NCBI RefSeq assembly: GCF_022549495.1
Contig: NZ_JAKZGD010000002.1
Coordinates: 62,001 to 126,000, forward strand
Length of the DNA: 64,000 nt
DNA from: Acinetobacter sp. ANC 4805
GTDB lineage: Bacteria > Pseudomonadota > Gammaproteobacteria > Pseudomonadales > Moraxellaceae
Direction of reading: 5' to 3'
Within the stretch, counting starts at the first letter, position 1; every line of letters begins with the position of its first letter. The notes beneath the pieces were generated by a model. The model saw only the letters and a program-made list of their open reading frames with translations. It made no database searches and was not told the origin of the DNA. The position numbers were made by a program, and so were the translations under genes. Positions 45,605-52,572 of the stretch are shown one piece after another.

Positions 45605-46753
45605 ATGAAATACTCCTTACCCAGATATATCAGTAAAGCCTTTCTTGTCATTTTGGATTGGGATTTAGTCAAAAAATCCCAATCTATACTCATTTATGCC
45701 AGTTTTACTGCGATTGTTATATATTTTATGCAAATAAAATATATGTATCACCCTTTAGCAAATACTGAGTTGTTGATTAAACTTCAGTGGTTGTATCCCA
45801 GTATATTTGTTTTAAATGCATTTTTAATCTTATTTGGTTTTTTTATTAAAAATAAGCCAAAATTTCATATTTATTATGTATTATTTCTATCTGTCTATTA
45901 CCCATTTTCACTGTTAGGTTTGCCAATAGGAATTGGTTTGCTGAACATTCTTAATGGGATTATTTTTATGGGAATTGCCTTTACGGCATTATTGTTGTTC
46001 CCTCGTTTTGTTGTTTATTTTGGTTTGGTTTCTTATATTGTTGCATATTTTCTTTTATCTGGGCTCACTGTATTTGGTTGTCTAGATTATGCGATGGCTT
46101 ATAAGCCATATATATTGTTGCATAAAGATGTTCAGAATACCCAGATTGTTTATTCAATGTTTTATACGACTTTATATGCAGCATTTACCATAACTTTATT
46201 TGATATTAGTGTAGAGCGTTGGCGTAGATATAACTCAAAAATAGAAAAACTGAGTTGCACTGATGAATTAACGAGTCTGCTTAACCGCCGTGGGGTTAAT
46301 CAAATTATTGATTTACAGATGCAGCAGGCACAAATTACTCACCGTGAAACATCATTAATTATGGTCGATATTGATAATTTTAAAAAAATTAATGATCAAT
46401 ATGGACATCATCAAGGTGATTTGGTTTTAAAACATGTTGCCGATATATTAAGAAGAAATTTGCGAGCCAGTGATGTGATTGGACGTTATGGTGGTGAAGA
46501 GTTCGTTATTTTATTGCCATTTACTTTAATTGAAAATGCAGTTGCGGTAGCAGAGGTCTGTCGTAAAGCATTAGAGCAAAGTGCAATTGAAGTTAATGAA
46601 ACGGAATTTATTTATGTTCAAGCTTGCTTTGGGGTAAGTAGTACAGTTCATAGCGGTTTTGATTATATGAGTTTATTTGAACAAGCAGATAAAGCACTAT
46701 ATGAAGCTAAGCACAATGGTAAAAATCAGGTCAGAACAGTCCATGCACGTTAA
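45605..46753 (+). CDS. Membrane-bound diguanylate cyclase
   Basis: The 382-residue protein has about six N-terminal membrane segments (roughly residues 25-205) and a C-terminal GGDEF domain starting near 213 with LSCTDELTSLLNRRGV. The active site is GGEEF at 296-300, a functional form, and RASD lies five residues before it, matching the allosteric I-site RxxD for c-di-GMP feedback inhibition. It would make c-di-GMP at the inner membrane in response to an unknown signal. It is the first gene after trpB, 120 bases away. Confidence 0.92.
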   Translation: MKYSLPRYISKAFLVILDWDLVKKSQSILIYASFTAIVIYFMQIKYMYHPLANTELLIKLQWLYPSIFVLNAFLILFGFFIKNKPKFHIYYVLFLSVYYPFSLLGLPIGIGLLNILNGIIFMGIAFTALLLFPRFVVYFGLVSYIVAYFLLSGLTVFGCLDYAMAYKPYILLHKDVQNTQIVYSMFYTTLYAAFTITLFDISVERWRRYNSKIEKLSCTDELTSLLNRRGVNQIIDLQMQQAQITHRETSLIMVDIDNFKKINDQYGHHQGDLVLKHVADILRRNLRASDVIGRYGGEEFVILLPFTLIENAVAVAEVCRKALEQSAIEVNETEFIYVQACFGVSSTVHSGFDYMSLFEQADKALYEAKHNGKNQVRTVHAR

Positions 46754-46771
46754 TTTATTTTGGGGAATATT

Positions 46772-47767
46772 GTGAAATTAATACAAGAGAATGGTCAGCC
46801 TCGTTATGGGCGTTTTGATCAGATACCCTCAAAAATTAATCTAGATGACTATATTTATAAAACACCTTATGGTCAGGTGCTAAAAGGTTGGCGTAAGCAA
46901 CTTAAGTATAAAAAATTTAAATTTTGTGGTTTACAACATGAGCATTACAGTATTGGTATTGCGATTGTCGATCTATCATGGGCAGGGCATGGATTTTTCT
47001 ATGTCTATGATCACCTTTCTGAAAAAGTAATCGAATGGAATGCGATTCAGCCATTAGCATTGAAAACTCAACTCGATGAACAACCTTTATTCAGTCAAAG
47101 CTATTTTAAAAAATCGGCTTATCAATTTGATATGCAACACGCCAATGGTGTGCGTTATATCCAAGTGACCAAACATGGCGAAGTACAACTGAAAGCACGT
47201 ATTTTCTGTGCAGGTACGGATGCACTCAGTTTATGTAGCCCAACAGGGATCAATGGTTGGACATATACACAAAAACAAACCACTTTGGCTGTAGAAGGTT
47301 TTTTCATTAGCCCAGATCAACAGCAGATTGAATTTAATTCTCACAGCCTTGCTGCACTCGATGATACCTGTGGTTTTTTACGACCTGAAACCGCTTGGTT
47401 TTGGTTATCTTGTCAATTTCGAGATGCAAATGATCGCCGTATTGGTTTGAATCTCGCATCAGGTGTCAATGAAAGCTTTGGTAATGAAAATGCGTTGTGG
47501 GTTGATGGTCGTTTATATCCACTAACCGATATTTTATTTGAACAACAAAATGAAAACTGTTGGTCAATTCGTTCTTTGGATGAGCGATTGAATTTATTGG
47601 TTGAAACTGGGTGGTGTCGTTTTGAAAATATTAACCTGCGTTTGATTGGTAGTCAGTTTAATCAATGGCAAGCGAAAGTCAGCGGCACGATTGAACATGA
47701 AAATGTTGAATTGGTGTTATTAGATAATGAATATGGATTATTAGAACAGCACTATGCGAAATGGTGA
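46772..47767 (+). CDS. DUF2804 family protein
   Basis: The 331-residue soluble protein has the features I associate with DUF2804: an early YGQVLKGWRKQLKYKKFKF, then HYSIGIAIVDLSWAGHGFFYVYDH, a beta-rich centre, and LNLASGVNESFGNENALWVDG near residue 230. The family is of unknown function with a lipocalin- or hydroxyneurosporene-synthase-like shape. The start is GTG 46772; an in-frame TTG at 46760 is an alternative. It lies 18 bases after the cyclase stop and may be co-transcribed. Confidence 0.72.
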   Translation: MKLIQENGQPRYGRFDQIPSKINLDDYIYKTPYGQVLKGWRKQLKYKKFKFCGLQHEHYSIGIAIVDLSWAGHGFFYVYDHLSEKVIEWNAIQPLALKTQLDEQPLFSQSYFKKSAYQFDMQHANGVRYIQVTKHGEVQLKARIFCAGTDALSLCSPTGINGWTYTQKQTTLAVEGFFISPDQQQIEFNSHSLAALDDTCGFLRPETAWFWLSCQFRDANDRRIGLNLASGVNESFGNENALWVDGRLYPLTDILFEQQNENCWSIRSLDERLNLLVETGWCRFENINLRLIGSQFNQWQAKVSGTIEHENVELVLLDNEYGLLEQHYAKW

Positions 47768-47809
47768 TGTTGAAAAATATCAACCATGAGGAATATTATT
47801 GCGCAAGAT

Positions 47810-47835
47810 CCCACCGCACAGCGGTGGAATGAGGC
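47810..47835 (-). repeat. REP palindrome 1 (inverted orientation)
   Basis: CCACCGC, ACA loop, GCGGTGG at 47811-47827, followed by AATGAGGC. Its minus-strand reading matches the GCCTC-TTCCACCG...CGGTGGAA core of the other REP copies. It opens the mosaic island after the DUF2804 gene. Confidence 0.8.
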
Positions 47836-47844
47836 AACGAGTAG

Positions 47845-47934
47845 GTAGGGATGGAACTATCTGGCATTGGGGTGAGAGAGCTGATCCATACTGATGCGGC
47901 AGTAAACCTGTTCAATAGATATATGTCTAAATAA
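47845..47934 (+). pseudogene. Short coding tail, possible toxin C-terminus, cassette 1
   Basis: An open frame of 29 codons between a TAG and the TAA at 47932-47934, ending in GVRELIHTDAAVNLFNRYMSK. An ATG at 47851 with AGGTAGGG in front exists, but the residues read like the amphipathic end of a larger protein rather than a whole gene. It stops 11 bases before a 100-residue orphan gene, the arrangement of a truncated toxin followed by immunity. This reading is inference. Confidence 0.4.
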
Positions 47935-47945
47935 GGTAGCTCTAT

Positions 47946-48248
47946 ATGGTTGAGTTAAAAGTTTCTGCGGATGATGACGTGATGTACCTATTTGAGCGTG
48001 TAGTCAAGCATCTGCAAGCGTCTTATAGGTACTCCAGTGATGAGGCTATTCAACTGGTGAATGATTATTTTGCTAGCTTTACTAGCCCGACTTTCTGTTA
48101 CGAGTATGCTATACCTGTGCAAGATGATGATTTTTTCTGTCATATTGAGGCTTTAGGTATGGCGGATCGTGTTCAGTATTACCAAGGGTTAAAAAAATTA
48201 CCAGACGAGAGAGCATTTATTGACTGGCAAAGAAGTGTTCGTGCTTAA
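47946..48248 (+). CDS. Orphan 100-residue protein, possible immunity protein (cassette 1)
   Basis: I do not recognise the family. The protein is acidic and soluble, helical at residues 8-50 (DDVMYLFERVVKHLQ, SSDEAIQLVNDYFASF), with a YAIPVQDDDFFCHIEAL segment and a helical end. Small acidic single-domain proteins next to a truncated coding tail are typical of immunity genes. It is bounded by REP elements at 47810 and 48253. Confidence 0.6.
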   Translation: MVELKVSADDDVMYLFERVVKHLQASYRYSSDEAIQLVNDYFASFTSPTFCYEYAIPVQDDDFFCHIEALGMADRVQYYQGLKKLPDERAFIDWQRSVRA

Positions 48249-48252
48249 TTTT

Positions 48253-48317
48253 GCCTCATTCCACCGTTGTACAGTGGAACGCCAAACTGATTTGTTTATG
48301 ATTTATAAAAGTATTTG
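48253..48317 (+). repeat. REP element 2 with conserved tail
   Basis: GCCTCATTCCACCG, TTGTA, then CAGTGGAACGCC form the palindrome (one mismatch), followed by AAACTG and the tail TTTATGATTTATAAAAGTATTTG. The tail is shared with REP element 3, so the repeat unit is about 65 bases long. Confidence 0.85.
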
Positions 48318-48331
48318 AAGGCTATTCTTCA

Positions 48332-48514
48332 ATGACCCCTCTTAAATGGTCTTTAGCCCAAGCTAAAGGTAAAATGAGTAGAGCATGGTTGAACAGAAGT
48401 GTGATTTCAGGTAAAACCTATCAGGGTGTATCTGGTGGAGTATCATTTAAATTTTTTGAACCAAATTATACAAGTGTAAACTTGTGGCGTGGTTATCCTG
48501 AGTACACACCGTGA
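48332..48514 (+). pseudogene. Short coding tail, possible toxin C-terminus, cassette 2
   Basis: A 60-residue frame starting at ATG 48332 without a clear ribosome binding site. The basic sequence (MTPLKWSLAQAKGKMSRAW, then VSGGVSFKFFEPNYTS and WRGYPEYTP) resembles the end of a secreted toxin domain more than a whole protein. The open frame begins just after a stop inside the REP tail. Its stop codon overlaps the GTG of the next gene by four bases, so the two were designed to be co-translated. Not assigned to a toxin family. Confidence 0.45.
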
Positions 48515-48969
48515 AGAAAATAATTGCAGAGTTAATTTTGTTAACAAATAAATCTCTATATCCAATAGTTTATTGCCTTGATGATAACGGACTTCAAAAT
48601 GAAGCTATCAGCATGACACTTTGTAATGCTATATGGGAACTGAGAGGAAAGCCTCTTTTAGAATTGCAAAGGTTAATAAACTTGGTTGATTCAGGAGAAT
48701 GTCACCCCATTGATCAAAGTTTAGCAGATATGTCTATCAATGATAAATTAATTTGGTTGAGATCCTCACTTGCAGGTAATAGTAAAATTTATATTTCAAA
48801 CGAAAATATTCCAGAGTATTCAGTAGAGGGTGGAGTACCACAATGCTTTAGTTCTGAACAGCTCAACGTAGTGATTAAGCTTGTATCGGAGTTTGAGTTA
48901 GAGATATGTACTCATGGTAAAGATAGGTTATTAGGTAATAAATTGGAAATTGAATTTCCAGAGAGTTGA
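48511..48969 (+). CDS. Orphan 152-residue protein, possible immunity protein (cassette 2)
   Basis: This soluble acidic protein starts at GTG 48511, overlapping the preceding frame by four bases. It has a helix-rich N-half (IAELILLTNKSLYPIVYCLDD, LCNAIWELRGKPLLELQRLINL) and a C-half with VEGGVPQCFSSEQLNVVIKLVSEFELEI. No family is recognised. Tight coupling to a basic toxin-like tail and its acidity support an immunity role, by inference only. Confidence 0.6.
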   Translation: MKKIIAELILLTNKSLYPIVYCLDDNGLQNEAISMTLCNAIWELRGKPLLELQRLINLVDSGECHPIDQSLADMSINDKLIWLRSSLAGNSKIYISNENIPEYSVEGGVPQCFSSEQLNVVIKLVSEFELEICTHGKDRLLGNKLEIEFPES

Positions 48970-48976
48970 AACATTT

Positions 48977-49041
48977 GTCTCGTTCCACCGTTGTACGGTG
49001 GAACGCCAAACTGGTTAGTTTATGATTTATAAAAGTATTTG
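48977..49041 (+). repeat. REP element 3 with conserved tail
   Basis: CGTTCCACCG (48981-48990), TTGTA, CGGTGGAACG (48996-49005) make a perfect 10-bp palindrome; then CCAAACTGG and the tail TTTATGATTTATAAAAGTATTTG shared with element 2. It lies directly upstream of the RAYT gene, in opposite orientation to element 4 on its other side. Confidence 0.9.
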
Positions 49042-49089
49042 GTTGCTATATTAAACTTATCCGACCCTTAAAAATAACAATTCAATCTA

Positions 49090-49631
49090 ATGGCACGCAG
49101 TCGTTATAAATTTAAAGATAACCAGCATCCCTATTTTATGACTTGCACAATTTTGCATTGGTTATCTATTTTTTCTAGTCCACATATCGCAAATATCGTT
49201 ATTGAGAGTTTAAGATTTTTACAACAAGAAAATGTAAAAATATATGCGTGGGTGATGTTGGAAAACCATATTCATCTTATTGCACAAAGTGAAAATATTT
49301 CCAAAGATATTGCACTATTTAAGGCATTTACTGCGAAAAAGATTATCGCTTATTTAACTGAGCGCAATGCAAAAAGACAATATTAGATCAACTTAAGTAT
49401 TATAAGAAAAGCTATAAGAGTGAAGATCGTAAAATCCAGTTATGGCAAGAGGGTGTCCATCCTTAAATGATTTTAGATGAAGTAATGATGTGCCAAAAAG
49501 TCGATTATATTCATCAAAATCCTGTAAAAAGAGGATTTATCGATGAAGTGACTCATTGGCGTTATAGCAGCGCAAGAAGTTATGCTAGTTTATTGGGTTT
49601 GACTGATGTGTGTATAAATTGGAATCAATAA
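49090..49631 (+). pseudogene. REP-associated tyrosine transposase (RAYT), broken
   Basis: RAYTs are Y1-type HUH nucleases that mobilise REP elements. Frame 1 opens MARSRYKFKDNQHPYFMTC and contains ENHIHLIA, the H-U-H metal site, but stops at TAG 49384. Adding one A to the A5 run at 49371-49375 restores KKTILDQLKYYKKSYK, then LWQEGVHP, an in-frame TAA at 49464 in place of a probable Gln codon, and MILDEV...VDYIHQNPVKRGF, which carries the catalytic Tyr and the family signature, ending at 49631. One frameshift plus one nonsense codon: a recent pseudogene. Flanking REPs are in opposite orientation, the classic arrangement. Confidence 0.88.
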
Positions 49632-49666
49632 GTTAAATCTTTTACTGATTTCTAGGTGTAAAAATC

Positions 49667-49705
49667 AACCTGTTTGGCATTCCACCGCACAGCGGTGGAA
49701 CGAGG
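49667..49705 (-). repeat. REP element 4 (inverted orientation)
   Basis: TTCCACCGC (49680-49688), ACA, GCGGTGGAA (49692-49700). Its minus-strand reading CCTCGTTCCACCGC...GGTGGAATGCCAAAC matches elements 2, 3 and 5. It closes the RAYT unit on the right. Confidence 0.88.
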
Positions 49706-49743
49706 AATTAACTAAAAATGAAATGGTTATATATAATGGTTAA

Positions 49744-49812
49744 TTGATTTATGATCAAATTCTGAAAAATACGAAAGGAATAAATTATATGTTTATTCCA
49801 AATAAACAATAG
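49744..49812 (+). pseudogene. Short coding tail, possible toxin C-terminus, cassette 3
   Basis: Between a TAA at 49741 and the TAG at 49810 an open frame reads LIYDQILKNTKGINYMFIPN and two more residues. The internal ATG at 49789 has AAAGGA upstream but would leave only seven residues. It ends 12 bases before a 119-residue orphan gene, the same spacing as in cassette 1. Interpreted as the last residues of a lost larger protein. Confidence 0.35.
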
Positions 49813-49824
49813 GTTGGATAATAT

Positions 49825-50184
49825 ATGTTAATGCGTAATAGATCGACACTCGCAGATGTGGTGGAGGATTTTATATTATCATTAGATGATAAGAAATTAG
49901 ATTCATTTAAGAGATATATTCCTAATCGTATGTGGATTCAAGATATAGATTTTTATGATTATATAATTTCTAGATATGACTTTAATGGTTCTGGTGGATG
50001 GATTGCACAGCTAATATTAGATAGTGATCCATTAGAAGCAATGCTTTTGCAAAAGTTCTCAGTAGATGGTAAAAATACGTTTGAATGGGAAGCTGGGGTT
50101 ATTATTAATTCTGCTAGAGAACGGCTTGGTGTGACTTATGAGTGGCAGAAAACAATGTATGGAAATCCAAGTGATAATCTATAA
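49825..50184 (+). CDS. Orphan 119-residue protein, possible immunity protein (cassette 3)
   Basis: A low-GC gene encoding an acidic soluble protein: helix at residues 8-35 (LADVVEDFILSLDDKKLDSF), then WIQDIDFYDYIISRYDF, GGWIAQLILDSDPLEAML and a C-terminal EWEAGVIINSARERLGVTYEW. I know no family for it. Size, acidity and the truncated tail in front repeat the pattern of the two preceding cassettes. ATG 49825 with an AGGTTGGATAATAT leader; ATG 49831 is an alternative. Confidence 0.55.
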   Translation: MLMRNRSTLADVVEDFILSLDDKKLDSFKRYIPNRMWIQDIDFYDYIISRYDFNGSGGWIAQLILDSDPLEAMLLQKFSVDGKNTFEWEAGVIINSARERLGVTYEWQKTMYGNPSDNL

Positions 50185-50217
50185 TTTTAGTTGTACTAGC
50201 TTGTATCTTACCCCTCA

Positions 50218-50308
50218 TAGTGATTAGCTATCACTATATTGCAAATTACAGAGTTTCGTGTACTAGCAAAACATAAAGTTTGGGTTTGAGATAAAACCTG
50301 TAATTTGC
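50218..50308 (+). ncRNA. Structured leader of an IS110 remnant, possible bridge-RNA region
   Basis: TAGTGAT/ATCACTA (50218-50224, 50230-50236) forms one hairpin. GCAAATTACAG (50241-50251) and CTGTAATTTGC (50298-50308) form a perfect 11-bp stem around a 46-base loop. This sits 110 bases upstream of an IS110 transposase start; in the IS110 group the structured non-coding left end encodes the bridge RNA that guides target choice. Whether this is that RNA or an unrelated hairpin cannot be told by eye. Confidence 0.35.
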
Positions 50309-50420
50309 CCTAATCACTTGCACAACTCTGGACGGTAACTAAGCACTCTGATGCTGTATTCACAAGAAAAGACGGTGATTATGCTAAAACAATAGTTGGG
50401 TAGATCAGGTAGGTAAGATT

Positions 50421-50528
50421 ATGTTTTATCTTGGTATTGATGTTGCTAAAGCTAAAATTGATTGCTGTTGCCTCGTTCCACCGTTGTACGGTGGAACGCT
50501 AAATGAGATTTTCTATATAGTGAATTAA
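50421..50528 (+). pseudogene. IS110-family transposase, 5' remnant
   Basis: ATG 50421 opens MFYLGIDVAKAKIDCC, the usual start of IS110-family DEDD transposases, with Asp7 as the first catalytic aspartate. After about 16 codons the frame runs into REP element 5 and stops at 50528 (35 codons in all). The rest of the roughly 1-kb transposase gene is absent: downstream lies the end of the metal-dependent hydrolase gene. The insertion sequence was therefore cut at, or joined to, a REP palindrome. Confidence 0.8.
50470..50507 (+). repeat. REP element 5
   Basis: GCCTCGTTCCACCG, TTGTA, CGGTGGAACGC, a perfect 10-bp palindrome (50474-50498), followed by TAAATGAG rather than the CCAAACTGG tail. It forms the junction between the IS110 remnant and the right-hand chromosomal genes. 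Confidence 0.88.
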
Positions 50529-51400
50529 AGCCCCGCTTGCCAAAAAGCTTCACCAGCTGCAATTGGGTCATTGGTTTTCGCCAAAGTATCAATCCAAACA
50601 TCATATTGACGAATAACAGGGTGTTGATTTGGATGAAAATCCTTTTTAAACCAGTCATTATATTGAGCTCTTTTTGCAGTCAAAATACCGTTACGACCAA
50701 AGAACCACGGTAAACCTTTTCGTGCCATATCAAAGCGTTGTCTTAAATTAAAACCATCAGTTTTTAACATCACATCAGTACGATATAAGGTAAAGCCAAA
50801 CATCATCACTGTGGTAAAGAGCAGTGCAAAACGTCGAGTTGTTTCAGGTACTTCACCCACTTCACGCATGACATCAAAAGCAACATCACGATGTTCCATT
50901 TCTTCAATCGCATGCCAAGCAAATAACGCACGAACAAAAGGATCGGCTTCCGCTAAAGTTTCCTTTTTACTGTAAAAGGTATCTGCCATTAATGCAGTTA
51001 AATGCTCTGCGGCTGCGGTCATGGCAATGTTGTATTGAGCTGAACGGTTTTTTAATTCAAATCTAAAAATCTTTTTCAACCGAGTGGTGAATTGATCCAC
51101 AGGCATACCTTGTTCTTTCATGATCTGATTCATTTTGTCATGTGCCATGCCATGTTGTGCTTCTTGGCGGATAAAATCAGCCACACGTTCTTGCAAATCA
51201 GGATCATTAATTTTGTCGCGGAATAAACGCACACATTCAATAAAATAGCGTTCGCCATCAGGGAAAGTTAGGCTCAACGCATCAAACATACGAGTACGGA
51301 ACGGATCACCACCAAACCAAAAACGTGGTGCCTGATCTAAATGAAAATCTAATTTTGTTCTTACAACGGGTTCAACTTGATAGGAAACGTGTGCATTCAT
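50525..51400 (-). CDS. Predicted metal-dependent hydrolase (PF10118-type)
   Basis: The 291-residue protein has PRFWFGGDPFRTRMFDALSL, FPDGERYFIECVRLFRD, then RQEAQHGMAHDKMN, AAEHLTALMAD and AIEEMEHRDVAFDVM, a set of Glu and His residues in ferritin-like helices that would bind a di-metal centre. Such proteins are common in Acinetobacter and are annotated as predicted metal-dependent hydrolases without a known substrate. ATG 51400 is chosen with AAGGA nine bases upstream. The stop codon overlaps the mosaic island edge. It is divergent from an AraC-type regulator, a likely regulatory pair. Confidence 0.82.
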   Translation of the reverse strand: MNAHVSYQVEPVVRTKLDFHLDQAPRFWFGGDPFRTRMFDALSLTFPDGERYFIECVRLFRDKINDPDLQERVADFIRQEAQHGMAHDKMNQIMKEQGMPVDQFTTRLKKIFRFELKNRSAQYNIAMTAAAEHLTALMADTFYSKKETLAEADPFVRALFAWHAIEEMEHRDVAFDVMREVGEVPETTRRFALLFTTVMMFGFTLYRTDVMLKTDGFNLRQRFDMARKGLPWFFGRNGILTAKRAQYNDWFKKDFHPNQHPVIRQYDVWIDTLAKTNDPIAAGEAFWQAGL

Positions 51401-51514
51401 TTTTACCATTCCTTGTCTTTTCTTAAACTCAGTATGAAAAAAGTTCGATGAAATGTTTTGACAGTTACAGCCAAGTTTTATACAAATAACGACAGATCAG
51501 GATGAGATCGGGAT

Positions 51515-52537
51515 ATGTCAGTTAAAATTATCATTGGATATTTGCGATTGTTTAATCGTGTTTTACAACAAGAACAAATTGATTTGTCTAAAGTTGTTGC
51601 GCCTGAGCTTTGGCAAGCTTTTCATGCCTGTTTAGAAAATCCAGATGAGCAGGATTTTGATGTCGAACGTTATGCATTGCTTTTGCAATCGGCGCAACCT
51701 TATTTCCCTCGACCGATTACATTGGTGTTAGCTGAACATGCCAATTTGCAAGATTTGGGTTTAATGGGGTATTTAGCTTCAACCAGTTTAGATCTACAAC
51801 AGGCTTTACAGCTTTTACAACGTTACTATTCTCTCGTTTTTAAACAGACCAATTTAGAACAACTGAATGTTCAGCAGTTTGCTGAGTATATTCAAATTGT
51901 TTGGGGGGCATCTTATCGTGATTATCGGGAAATGTATGAGCTGAATTTAGCACTGATCTTTAAAATTTCTCAATCGATTGTACAAGATGCTCTTGTTCCC
52001 CCACAGATGATTCAATTTGGATACATGCCACATACGGCTTTATATCACTTTGAAAAATTTTATGGCTGTCCGATTCAAATTCAAGCTGGGCAATATGCCA
52101 TTCGCTTTTCCAATCAAATTTTAAAAGCAAAAAGTATTGCAGCAGATCAGCAGTTGAATCATGTGTTATCTAATCAGGCACAGCAATCATTGGATAGCCT
52201 TGCTTCTTTTGATATTCAGCAACAGCAATTTCGCCAAAAAATACAGAGCTATATTGAGCAAGGTTTATTACAACAGGAAGAGTTGCTACTCAGCTATGTG
52301 GCAAAGCGTTTGCATTGCTCAGAAAGAACCTTGCAGCGTCAACTCAAAACCTATCAGCTTAATTTTCAAGATATTTTAGATCAGTATCGTTTAGAGCAAA
52401 GTAAGCTTTATTTACAGCAAGGGAAATCATTCTCTGAAATTGCTGAGCGTTTAAATTATGCAGATCAAAGTGCATTTGGTCGAGCCTTCAAACGCTGGAC
52501 AGGGGTTACACCCAAGCAGTTTTTAAAATCTCTTTAG
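51515..52537 (+). CDS. AraC-family regulator with Arabinose_bd-type N-terminus
   Basis: The 340-residue protein has an N-terminal ligand domain (about residues 20-200) of the kind found in OruR/ArgR-type AraC regulators, and a C-terminal double HTH with LHCSERTLQRQLKTYQLNFQDILDQYRLEQSKLYL and ERLNYADQSAFGRAFKRWTGVTPKQFL. It is transcribed divergently from the metal-dependent hydrolase gene with 114 bases between starts, so it likely controls that gene in response to a small ligand. Convergent with the antiporter gene at its end. Confidence 0.88.
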   Translation: MSVKIIIGYLRLFNRVLQQEQIDLSKVVAPELWQAFHACLENPDEQDFDVERYALLLQSAQPYFPRPITLVLAEHANLQDLGLMGYLASTSLDLQQALQLLQRYYSLVFKQTNLEQLNVQQFAEYIQIVWGASYRDYREMYELNLALIFKISQSIVQDALVPPQMIQFGYMPHTALYHFEKFYGCPIQIQAGQYAIRFSNQILKAKSIAADQQLNHVLSNQAQQSLDSLASFDIQQQQFRQKIQSYIEQGLLQQEELLLSYVAKRLHCSERTLQRQLKTYQLNFQDILDQYRLEQSKLYLQQGKSFSEIAERLNYADQSAFGRAFKRWTGVTPKQFLKSL

Positions 52538-52572
52538 ATTTAAACCAAACTAAAGAGATTTATGGATTGCTT

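Noticed and set aside
47810-50507. REP array considered as CRISPR
   Set aside because: Only five palindromes in mixed orientation with long, gene-sized spacing and no cas genes.
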